From an uncultured Oscillospiraceae bacterium (GTDB lineage: Bacteria; Bacillota; Clostridia; Oscillospirales; Acutalibacteraceae), in assembly GCA_902462665.1 (NCBI GenBank), contig CABQCM010000127.1, positions 1-5,255 on the forward strand: 5,255 bases of DNA, in the 5' to 3' direction. How positions within the stretch are numbered: the stretch's first letter is position 1; each line of letters begins with the position of its first letter. Under the pieces are notes generated by a model. That model was given only the letters and a program-made list of their open reading frames with translations, ran no database searches and was not told the origin of the DNA. Shown in pieces: positions 1 through 5,255 of this stretch. The translations under genes and the position numbers were made by a program.

Positions 1-53
1 TGCGTGAGCAGGATATTGACATCTACTACCGCTTTATCGGCAAAATTGAGTAA
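1..53 (+). CDS. C-terminal end of a probable large serine recombinase (partial)
   Basis: Codons from base 3 read REQDIDIYYRFIGKIE and end at TAA 51-53; the rest of the gene lies upstream of the window. A tail of the form 'xxIxIYYxFIGxI' is what I recall at the extreme C-terminus of DUF4368-type large serine recombinases, the TnpX/TndX-like enzymes of clostridial Tn4451/Tn5397-type elements. These enzymes excise and integrate the element at short core sites and are usually encoded at one end of it. The context fits: an inverted repeat follows at once, and then a regulator gene lacking its 5' end. The family call rests on only 16 residues and on context, so another DNA-mobility or unrelated protein is possible. 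Confidence 0.6.
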   Translation, partial: REQDIDIYYRFIGKIE

Positions 54-57
54 AAAC

Positions 58-114
58 AAAGATATGAGTGCCTATGCAAGTAGGCGTAGGCACTCGTACA
101 TAACCAATATCTTT
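58..114. repeat. Nested inverted repeat at the presumed mobile-element end
   Basis: The outer arms are AAAGATAT (58-65) and ATATCTTT (107-114), exact reverse complements. The inner arms are GAGTGCCTATGC (66-77) and GCGTAGGCACTC (84-95), a 12-bp stem with one G-T pair and the 6-base loop AAGTAG. The inner and outer left arms abut, while the right arms are separated by 11 bases (96-106). No T-tract follows on either strand, so it is not a typical intrinsic terminator, although it could still stabilise the 3' end of the recombinase transcript. Its place, 5 bases after the recombinase stop and just before the interrupted regulator, suggests an element-end structure or recombinase recognition region. 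Confidence 0.65.
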
Positions 115-116
115 AA

Positions 117-1181
117 GTGCGGGAAACGGGAATTTGCTATCCAGATATGGAATTCATTCCATCCATAGCGAATTTTTTTACAATTTCAATCGATGAGTTG
201 TTCGGGTATGACAATGAACGGACCAAGCGGATTGATGTGCTCGCAGAAAAAATTCAAGAGATGAATTTACGTAATAACGGAAGCGATGTCTGTGTGGAGG
301 ACTGTATTCAATTCGCCAGAGAAAGCTTGACTGAATTTCCAGAAAACGAAAAAATCATGCTATGCCTGGCGTCTGTGCTATACAACGCAGGATACGTGCG
401 GTACGGAGAGCATCATCTTACCGACGATCAAGGTTATGACGTATTGGACGTTGAGCGTCATCGAACCTATACGGAATGGCAGGGAGCCATAACGCTGTAT
501 GAAAAGCTGCTGCTGACGCTGGATGAGGGTGAAGTGAGGCGTCAGGCGGTGCGGGAACTGCTCCAGCTATATGCTAATGTCGGGGAATCGGGGAAAGCGT
601 TTTGCCTCGCACAGGCCGCTCCGGCTCTTTCCGACTGTCGCGAACTGCTGTGCCTGAATACCTGCGATGGAGCAAAACGCGCCGAACAATATGGCGAAAG
701 TCTTTTGACGTTGGTGAAAGCCTGTTCCAGTCTGATGATCTCATGCATTCAGGTGAACAAAGCGCAGATCGCGCCGGACAATGCAGTGCAAGCGATTAAA
801 AATGCCATTGACATCTTTGGTTTCGTGTGTTCCGACGGCAATTATGGGCTGTATCATGCGGACTTGATTGGATTAAATCTATATCTGTCTGAATTCCTTT
901 GGTTGTCCGGGGATCATGACGGCACTTTTCGAGCCTTGGATCAAGCTCTGGAGCACGCAAGGAGATACGAAAGCGTCTGTAGACAGAAAGAGGTTTGCTA
1001 TACCGCTCCCCTTATTTCGAAGGTTAGAAGCCGCCAACAGGAAAGTTTTGAAGTGAAAATCGCGGCGAGTTTGCCAGACGATTGGCCATGGTGGCGTGTT
1101 CCTGACTGCTCCAAAGCAGAAGCTGAGATGAAGGCGGATCCCAGATGGGATGAATGGGTCAAGAAAGCGCAAGCCAGCTGA
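117..1181 (+). pseudogene. 5'-truncated XRE-family regulator with TPR-like C-terminal region
   Basis: The open frame starts at GTG 117, with an in-frame TAA directly before it (114-116), and runs 354 codons. Residues 2-34 (ETGICYPDMEFIPSIANFF and then a SIDELFGYDNE segment) match the last helices of an HTH_3/XRE domain, where a complete protein would begin about 35-40 residues earlier and carry a K-W-E-x-G motif. Here the Trp codon is replaced by CGG and homology begins at the Glu codon at 123. Residues about 38-320 are alpha-helical and TPR-like (for example 'IMLCLASVLYNAGY', 'AITLYEKLL', 'RELLQLYANVGE'), as in clostridial regulators that couple an HTH to a helical sensing domain. The C-terminus is Trp-rich (DDWPWWRVPD). 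No ribosome binding site precedes GTG 117 or ATG 147. The frame is otherwise intact, which suggests a recent loss of the DNA-binding half, most likely by insertion of the element upstream. An HTH-less product made from a chance start cannot be excluded. Confidence 0.72.
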
Positions 1182-1278
1182 AACAACATTGATACCATTT
1201 ACGCTACGCGTTCATAGTATAATACGCTATCACCATAGGTGAGCGACAAAAATCGAAGTATAATGGCCGCAAATTGGG

Positions 1279-1305
1279 GCGCCTTCCTTGCGGGGGCGCT
1301 TTTTT
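1279..1305 (+). terminator. Rho-independent terminator after the regulator gene
   Basis: GCGCCTTC (1279-1286) pairs with GGGGGCGC (1292-1299) as an 8-bp stem with two G-T pairs and the 5-base loop CTTGC, followed directly by six Ts (1300-1305). It lies 98 bases beyond the regulator stop codon and points the same way. It would separate transcription of the upstream region from the secreted-protein genes, which have their own promoter. Confidence 0.8.
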
Positions 1306-1419
1306 CTGTGTTAATTCCCAAGATAACGCGTTTTTGGCAATTTTTTTGCCCATGGTGAAAATGAAAGAAACACGATAGGACAAGTGTACTGTTTCAAATG
1401 GGTTCATTGAATATAATGG

Positions 1420-1445
1420 CTAAAATTTGTTATTACAAATTTTAG
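1420..1445. repeat. Perfect 11-bp AT-rich palindrome upstream of the promoter
   Basis: CTAAAATTTGT (1420-1430) and ACAAATTTTAG (1435-1445) are exact reverse complements around a TATT spacer. Neither strand has a T-tract next to it and the stem is mostly A-T, so a terminator role is unlikely. It sits 81 bases upstream of the -35 box, a reasonable distance for a regulator or bent-DNA site, but nothing in the sequence identifies a binding protein. Confidence 0.6.
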
Positions 1446-1526
1446 AATGAAAATAAAATGTTGGTCAATTTAAATAAATAATCAATAATTTAATAGACAA
1501 TTAATACATAAACAAATATTTTTTGC

Positions 1527-1555
1527 TTGACAATAGAACAACTTTGAATTATAAT
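1527..1555 (+). promoter_or_regulatory. Consensus sigma-A promoter of the dockerin-protein gene
   Basis: TTGACA (1527-1532) and TATAAT (1550-1555) are both exact consensus hexamers with an optimal 17-bp spacer. An A/T-rich stretch with runs of A and T lies directly upstream (about 1500-1525), as expected of an UP element. Transcription should start near 1562, giving a leader of only about 25 bases before the start codon. This is by far the best promoter in the window and predicts strong expression unless repressed. A 7-bp inverted repeat, TTGAATT (1544-1550) and AATTCAA (1563-1569), straddles the -10 box and start point and could be an operator. Confidence 0.9.
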
Positions 1556-1570
1556 TACGACAAATTCAAT

Positions 1571-1590
1571 GGAGGTTATGATGGATTATG
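1571..1590 (+). promoter_or_regulatory. Ribosome binding site with overlapping minicistron at the start of the 823-aa gene
   Basis: GGAGG (1571-1575) is a full Shine-Dalgarno core. The start used for the large protein, ATG 1588, is 12 bases away, longer than ideal. An in-frame stop (TGA 1579-1581) lies just upstream, so no earlier start is available in that frame. Two other ATGs (1578 and 1581) in another frame read MMDYE and stop at TAG 1593-1595, overlapping the true start. ATG 1581 is only 5 bases from GGAGG. Ribosomes may start there and re-initiate at 1588, or simply tolerate the longer spacing. Confidence 0.65.
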
Positions 1591-4059
1591 AGTAGGGAAT
1601 GTATTCGTTCACTCATAGCGGTATTATGCTGTTTTACGCTGATCGCGTCCTTGGGAGCGACCGCGTCAATCGCGGATCAAGATCCAGTCGCGCAGGCACA
1701 ATCGGCGATCGAAGCCATTGGGCTGGTAAGCTATCGGCCGAGCGTACTTCAGGCAATTGAGGCGGCCGAGGCAGCCTTTGGCGGACTGGACGAGGCGCAA
1801 AAGGCACAGGTGGCCAATGCGGATGCGCTTGCAGCCGCTCGGGAGGAGTACAATTCTCTGGCGGCGATTGTCGATGGCATGAAAATTGTTTGGCAGGCCG
1901 ATGTCAGCTCGTTAGAGGGAGTTGCTTCGGATAACTGTGAATTTGCGGCCGAGGATATGGGAGACAGCGACGAGCATGCCGGGGCGCATTGGGTGATTAG
2001 CCCCACGGCGAATTGGTCGGTATGGGGCTCGATGGATTTGGATATCTCGGGCTATGATTTCAATCAGCTCAAGCTGAGGATGAGCTTGCGCCGCACTGGC
2101 GAGAAGGACGGCATCGTTGGAATTCGTTTTCAAAACGGGAACGAAGCGTCGATGCTAGGCTCCAAATGGTATGGTGAGATCGGCGCGGCCAATGGTGAGT
2201 GGACCTTGTTTGAAATTCCCTTCACCGGGTTTGAAAACCCTCAGGACTGGTCGAAGTGGACGGCCGATACCTGGAATTCTTCCGTTCCGATCACGCAGTT
2301 CCGCATTGCACAGGATAATGGCGATCCGGCGGATAAAATCGAGGTAGACGGCTTTGCGATTTACAACGATGATGTACAGGTATTGGTGAATGCGGCCAAT
2401 GCGGTAGTCGATCAAATCGCGGCGATTGGGTCTTCCAGTCAAAGCGCGGCAATTGCCAAGGCTCGCGCCGATTACAACGAGCTCAACGAGACGCAGAAGA
2501 AATTGGTGGTCAACGAAGGCGCGCTTTGTGCGCTGGAGGATTCGGCCTATACGCCGGCCGATGTGGAGAAGGCCATCGATGCCATTGGGCTGGTAAGCTA
2601 TCGGTCGAGTGTACTTCAGGCGATTGAGGCGGCCGAGGCAGCCTTTGACGGGCTGGACGATGCGCAAAAAGCACAGGTGAGCAATGCGGATGCGCTTGCA
2701 GCCGCTCGGGAGGAGTATAATTATCTGGCGACCATTGCCGACAGTCTGAAGATCGTTTGGCAGGCCGATACCAGCTCGTCAGAGGGAGTTTCTTACGATA
2801 ACTGCGAATTTGCGGCTGAAGATATGGGAGACAGCGACGAGCATGCCGGGGCGCATTGGGTGATTAGCCCCACGGCGAATTGGTCGGTATGGGGCACAAT
2901 CGAACTGGACATTTCAGGCTATGATTTTGACCAGCTCAAGCTGGGCATGAGCTTGCGCCGCACCGGCGGGGACGATAGCCTGATGGAAGTGGATGTGCGT
3001 AATGCGCGCGATCAGCGTCTCTTGGGCTCGAAGTGGTATGGAGAGGTCGGCGCGGACGACGGCGAGTGGACCTACTTTGAAATTCCGTTTAACCAGCTTG
3101 AAAATCCATTGGCGGGAATCGATCCTTGGCCAAAGTGGACGGCAGACACCTGGGATTCTTCCTCGGCTATCACGATGTTCCGTTTGGCCCAGCCGATCAA
3201 CCCGGCAATGACAATCGAGATAGATCATTTTGCGATTTACAACGACGGCTCGGACACCCAGGCGCTGCTGGATGAAGCCAATGCGGTGGTCGATCAGATT
3301 GCAGCGATTGGGGAGATTACCTCGGCCGCGCAGGACGAAGAGGTGAACGCCGCCCGCGCTGCTTTTGATGCGCTGAGCGAGACCCAGCAGGCGCTGGTGG
3401 TCAACAGCGAAGCGTTGCGCACCATGGAGCTAGCGGTACGTCAACACAAGACGGCAGCCAATGTGGTGGCGGCGATTGCTGAAATTGGGGAAGTGACGGC
3501 GGAAAATATCGATCAAAAGATAGACGTTATTCTCAATGCGCGGGAAACTTTTGACGCGTACTATGAAAAGTACAACGACGAGAGCCTCATCTCCAATCTG
3601 GATGTTTTGCTGGCAGCCGAGGGCGCAGTAAATGAAGCTCGCCTTCAGGATATCGCCAACGTAGAATCTTATATCTCCGCCATCGGCGATGTGACCAAGG
3701 AAAACAGCGCCGAAGCGCTGCCGAAAATTGAAGCAGCCGAGAGGGAGCGCGACGCGCTGGCCCAAAAATATGGCGACGCGGTGCTGGATGAAGTGGACAA
3801 TCTGGAAGTCCTGACCGCGGCCCGGGCGAAGTATGAGGAGCTTAATCCGGCGGTGATGCTGGGGGACATCAATGGAGATGGAAAGATTGACGCTTCCGAT
3901 GCTTTGATTGCGCTGCAGCACAGCGTTCAATTGACCAAGCTGGAAGGCGATAAGTTTGCCGCGGCCGATGTCAATCGAAACGGCGTGGTGGATGCATCCG
4001 ACGCCTTGCTGATTCTCCAGTATTCGGTGCATCTCATTACGGAGTTTGCTGAGGCTTAA
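1588..4059 (+). CDS. Secreted modular dockerin protein with duplicated carbohydrate-binding-like domains
   Basis: Length is 823 residues. A signal peptide spans residues 1-29 (R3 and R7, hydrophobic core LIAVLCCFTLIASLG, likely cleavage after ASIA). Next comes a module present twice: an Ala/Glu-rich helical bundle (about 36-93 and 325-382), a Trp-rich probable beta-sandwich (98-261 and 387-553), and a second helical bundle (263-318 and 557-616). Two further bundles (about 622-685 and 686-752) lead to a type I dockerin (757-818). The bundles share a pattern of 'AIxAIG', 'AAxxxFxxLxxxQKAxV' and 'N..AL..A...Y', like the FIVAR-type spacers of clostridial surface glycan enzymes. The beta-domains have the 'LDISGYDFxQLKL' and 'IExDxFAIYND' strands of jelly-roll carbohydrate-binding modules and many aromatics (W135, W143, W146, W194, W205, W221, W224, W229 in copy 1). 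No catalytic domain is evident. The inferred role is an extracellular glycan-binding component held by a cohesin on a scaffoldin or at the cell surface. It has its own consensus promoter and is followed by another secreted protein. Ligand and exact CBM family are unknown. Confidence 0.85.
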   Translation: MSRECIRSLIAVLCCFTLIASLGATASIADQDPVAQAQSAIEAIGLVSYRPSVLQAIEAAEAAFGGLDEAQKAQVANADALAAAREEYNSLAAIVDGMKIVWQADVSSLEGVASDNCEFAAEDMGDSDEHAGAHWVISPTANWSVWGSMDLDISGYDFNQLKLRMSLRRTGEKDGIVGIRFQNGNEASMLGSKWYGEIGAANGEWTLFEIPFTGFENPQDWSKWTADTWNSSVPITQFRIAQDNGDPADKIEVDGFAIYNDDVQVLVNAANAVVDQIAAIGSSSQSAAIAKARADYNELNETQKKLVVNEGALCALEDSAYTPADVEKAIDAIGLVSYRSSVLQAIEAAEAAFDGLDDAQKAQVSNADALAAAREEYNYLATIADSLKIVWQADTSSSEGVSYDNCEFAAEDMGDSDEHAGAHWVISPTANWSVWGTIELDISGYDFDQLKLGMSLRRTGGDDSLMEVDVRNARDQRLLGSKWYGEVGADDGEWTYFEIPFNQLENPLAGIDPWPKWTADTWDSSSAITMFRLAQPINPAMTIEIDHFAIYNDGSDTQALLDEANAVVDQIAAIGEITSAAQDEEVNAARAAFDALSETQQALVVNSEALRTMELAVRQHKTAANVVAAIAEIGEVTAENIDQKIDVILNARETFDAYYEKYNDESLISNLDVLLAAEGAVNEARLQDIANVESYISAIGDVTKENSAEALPKIEAAERERDALAQKYGDAVLDEVDNLEVLTAARAKYEELNPAVMLGDINGDGKIDASDALIALQHSVQLTKLEGDKFAAADVNRNGVVDASDALLILQYSVHLITEFAEA
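1708..3441 (+). repeat. Two tandem copies of an 867-bp (289-aa) module inside the dockerin gene
   Basis: The copies begin at the codons for I41 (1708) and I330 (2575) and each covers a helical bundle, a beta-domain and a second bundle. The first halves are very similar, and the beta-domain after about residue 170 (459 in copy 2) is clearly diverged, with small length differences. Residues 115-147 and 404-436 (33 residues) are identical. At DNA level 1954-2028 and 2821-2895 (75 bp) are identical including all synonymous positions. This points to an internal duplication with uneven later divergence. Confidence 0.9.
3856..4041 (+). other. Type I dockerin domain (residues 757-818)
   Basis: Two calcium-loop/F-hand repeats are visible. 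The first has D760, N762, D764, D768 and D771 within DINGDGKIDASDAL. The second has D794, N796, N798, D802 and D805 within DVNRNGVVDASDAL. Each is followed by a helix (ALIALQHSV and ALLILQYSV). Dockerins bind cohesin modules on scaffoldins or cell-surface anchors in a calcium-dependent way. At loop positions 10-11 both repeats carry Ala-Ser, and positions 17-18 are Leu-Gln in both, so the two halves present nearly the same cohesin-contact residues. Confidence 0.93.
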
Positions 4060-4084
4060 TTTGTTATCTCCTCCTACCAAGTTT

Positions 4085-4119
4085 GCCGCACTGCCCGGAA
4101 TTTTAGCGGACAGTGCGGC
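4085..4119 (+). terminator. Hairpin between the two secreted-protein genes, weak terminator or attenuator
   Basis: GCCGCACTG (4085-4093) pairs perfectly with CAGTGCGGC (4111-4119). After one C-A mismatch, CCG (4095-4097) pairs with CGG (4107-4109), leaving a 9-base loop. The following bases (CGCTTATTCC) form only a poor T-tract, so termination is likely partial. It sits 25 bases after the stop of the dockerin gene, and no clear promoter lies between it and the next start. Read-through with reduced downstream expression, or 3'-end protection of the upstream message, would fit. Confidence 0.5.
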
Positions 4120-4167
4120 CGCTTATTCCAGAGAAAGATAAGCACCATGATTTTTGTTTATTTTCAG

Positions 4168-4184
4168 AAAGGAGCAGTGGAATG
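4168..4184 (+). promoter_or_regulatory. Ribosome binding site setting the start at 4182
   Basis: AAAGGAG (4168-4174) lies 7 bases before ATG 4182. This near-ideal spacing identifies the start of a reading frame that stays open to the end of the window. The longer-looking start at 4154 in another frame has no such site. Confidence 0.88.
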
Positions 4185-5255
4185 AACGCTTTCTTGAAAC
4201 GTCTTTTGGCGGTTTCCATCGGCGCGGCCATGCTGCAGGGAGCATGTTTGTCGGGTGGTGCAGCGGTGAGCGAAGCGCCAGAGAAAACTGTACAAAGGGT
4301 TATCGTGGGAGGGAACGGCATGGAATATACAGCAACGGATTATATGCCCAATACCGACGCCGAGCGGGCGCTGATTGCCGGCAGCCCTGGGTTGATTGGG
4401 CAGTATGGCACCGATTATTACCGCTTTTCAGACGGCAACAATTCCTTCACTTATCGTCTGCCGGGAGAGATCGGGCAGATGGCGTATGTGGTAATGGATT
4501 TGAGCGCGGAGTATTCGATCAAGGTTTCTACCGACAACAAGACGTGGACCGAGGTGCTTAATTTTAAGCATGACGGGTTGTTCCGCGAAAAACGCGCCAT
4601 TGATTTGACGCCCTACTATGAGCTGTCTACCAATGTTTATCTGCGCGTTTCAGACGCGTCGCCGCAAAACGGATGGGGCGGTCAGCTGCGCAGCTTGCGG
4701 TATGTGACCATTACCGGCCCCGACGGCGACCTGCCGGCCTGTAAGGATATTTCCGACGAATGGAAAACGTCGGATGGAAAAACGGTTGACGCCGGCACGG
4801 CGGTGAGCGCCACGCCCGGCAGTGAGATTACTTTTGCCAAGACCGTGCGACTGCCGGCCAATTGGATCGGCGGCGAACTGGGACTCAGCTTTTCCTGGGT
4901 TGAGAGCGGCAAGACTCCCATTGTGCGCGTTGACGGTCAGGAGGTTGCGTCGGTCACCCACTACGGAAACAACCTCACCATTCCGCTTCCGGAGGGAAGC
5001 AATGGAAAATCGGTGACCATCGAGGTGGTTACCGCCGCTACGGAGAACGGTAAATGCGGGCTGTGGGATGCGGTACGCGTAGGCTTTTTGGATATGATTT
5101 CCTTGCCCGAATCAAGCTGGTCGTTTGACGGCGAAACCCGCAGTATTCACGAAAACTATTTTACCGACGAGACCGATCTGGTTCGGCTCAATGCCCTGGC
5201 AGGAAATTTTGCCTCGAGCCTTTACGACGGCCGTTACGGCTTGACCAGCTTCAAT
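4182..5255 (+). CDS. Secreted multidomain protein, candidate carbohydrate-active enzyme (3' partial)
   Basis: A strong ribosome binding site precedes ATG 4182, and the frame is open for 358 codons to the window edge. The N-terminus MNAFLKRLLAVSIGAAMLQG has Lys/Arg then a hydrophobic core, a signal peptide. C22 follows Q-G-A, which is not a good lipobox (Gln at -3), so cleavage by signal peptidase I soon after (GGAAVSEA) is more likely than lipidation. Residues about 45-180 look like a galactose-binding or discoidin-like beta-sandwich (YYRFSDGNNSFTYRL, 'YSIKVSTDNKTWTEV', 'YLRVSDAS', 'LRYVTITGP'). Residues about 187-303 form a second beta-rich domain (FAKTVRLPANWIGGELGLSF, 'PIVRVDGQEVASV', 'VTIEVVTA', 'LWDAVRVGF') reminiscent of the sugar-binding domains of glycoside hydrolases such as GH2. 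From about 305 a different, probably larger domain begins ('LVRLNALAGNFASSLYDGRYGLTSFN'). No catalytic residues can be assigned and I do not recognise the family. Following the dockerin protein on the same strand suggests work on the same glycan. Whether it carries its own dockerin lies outside the window. Confidence 0.8.
   Translation, partial: MNAFLKRLLAVSIGAAMLQGACLSGGAAVSEAPEKTVQRVIVGGNGMEYTATDYMPNTDAERALIAGSPGLIGQYGTDYYRFSDGNNSFTYRLPGEIGQMAYVVMDLSAEYSIKVSTDNKTWTEVLNFKHDGLFREKRAIDLTPYYELSTNVYLRVSDASPQNGWGGQLRSLRYVTITGPDGDLPACKDISDEWKTSDGKTVDAGTAVSATPGSEITFAKTVRLPANWIGGELGLSFSWVESGKTPIVRVDGQEVASVTHYGNNLTIPLPEGSNGKSVTIEVVTAATENGKCGLWDAVRVGFLDMISLPESSWSFDGETRSIHENYFTDETDLVRLNALAGNFASSLYDGRYGLTSFN

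Larger units (their letters stand above)
1182..1587. other. 406-bp intergenic region with terminator, palindrome and promoter
   Basis: No convincing gene lies here. Bases 1182-1278 hold two TATAAT matches (1218-1223 and 1259-1264) without a usable -35 box, and a 7-bp direct repeat TACGCTA at 1200-1206 and 1223-1229. An intrinsic terminator occupies 1279-1305. Bases 1306-1419 hold a small hairpin (GGCAA 1336-1340 with TTGCC 1346-1350, 5-T loop) and a third isolated TATAAT (1412-1417). From about 1411 the base composition becomes strongly AT-rich through a perfect palindrome (1420-1445) to the consensus promoter at 1527-1555. The low GC is confined to this stretch, and the genes on either side are clearly more GC-rich. 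Confidence 0.75.

Noticed and set aside
1218..1299. Possible small RNA between TATAAT boxes (1218, 1259) and the terminator at 1279-1305
   Set aside because: Neither TATAAT has a -35 box at a workable distance (a TTGATA at 1189-1194 is 23 bases from the first). A terminator for the upstream gene explains the hairpin.
1336..1350. Hairpin GGCAA-TTTTT-TTGCC as a terminator
   Set aside because: The T-run is the loop, not a tail. The stem is only 5 bp and neither strand has a T-tract after it.
1204..1407. 67-codon minus-strand open frame in the intergenic region
   Set aside because: It runs through the + strand terminator, has no ribosome binding site I can see, and its translation resembles no family.
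2155..2667. 170-codon open frame on the minus strand
   Set aside because: Antisense shadow of the duplicated module. A similar antisense frame appears opposite the second copy (2914-3228), as expected if it merely mirrors the + strand repeat.
3430..4080. 216-codon open frame on the minus strand
   Set aside because: It lies wholly opposite the end of the dockerin protein, whose domains are clear on the + strand. The minus translation shows no recognisable domain and reflects codon bias on the other strand. The AGGAGGAG at 4068-4075 (minus) is not spaced to its start.
4203..4247. Lipobox at C22 of the second secreted protein
   Set aside because: The residues before the Cys are Q-G-A and lack the aliphatic residue expected at -3, so lipidation is not well supported.
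4154..4561. 135-codon + strand open frame overlapping the second secreted gene
   Set aside because: It is in a different frame from the 4182 gene, has no ribosome binding site, and its translation lacks domain character, whereas the 4182 frame has a signal peptide and stays open to the window end.

Overview
The window looks like a gut or rumen-type Firmicute of the class Clostridia. Supporting this are strong GGAGG-type ribosome binding sites, one exact consensus sigma-A promoter in an AT-rich gap, a type I dockerin, three-helix spacer repeats typical of secreted clostridial glycan-binding proteins, and a recombinase tail of the kind carried by clostridial conjugative elements. The species cannot be told from the sequence.

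Layout, all on the + strand. (1) Bases 1-53 are the last 16 codons of a gene that reads like the C-terminus of a large serine recombinase. (2) Bases 58-114 form a nested inverted repeat. (3) From about base 123 to 1181 there is the body of an XRE-family regulator (end of the helix-turn-helix domain plus a long helical, TPR-like region) whose first 35-40 codons are absent. The simplest reading is that bases 1-122 are the right end of a mobile element inserted into this regulator gene. (4) Bases 1182-1587 are non-coding: an intrinsic terminator, a perfect AT-rich palindrome, then a perfect promoter. (5) Bases 1588-4059 encode an 823-residue secreted modular protein: signal peptide, two tandem copies of a (helical bundle, beta-domain, helical bundle) module, two further helical bundles and a C-terminal type I dockerin. 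(6) A hairpin with a weak T-tract separates it from (7) a second secreted protein that starts at 4182 and runs off the window after 358 codons. It has two beta-sandwich-like regions and the start of a further domain that may be catalytic.

Genes (5) and (7) probably form a co-directional extracellular glycan-handling locus: a dockerin-anchored, possibly bivalent binding protein followed by a candidate carbohydrate-active enzyme. No catalytic motif is visible in the part present, so the substrate is unknown. The two most interesting points are the mobile-element junction inside the regulator and the tandemly duplicated beta-domain, which I cannot place in a known carbohydrate-binding module family and which contains a 75-bp tract identical between copies.
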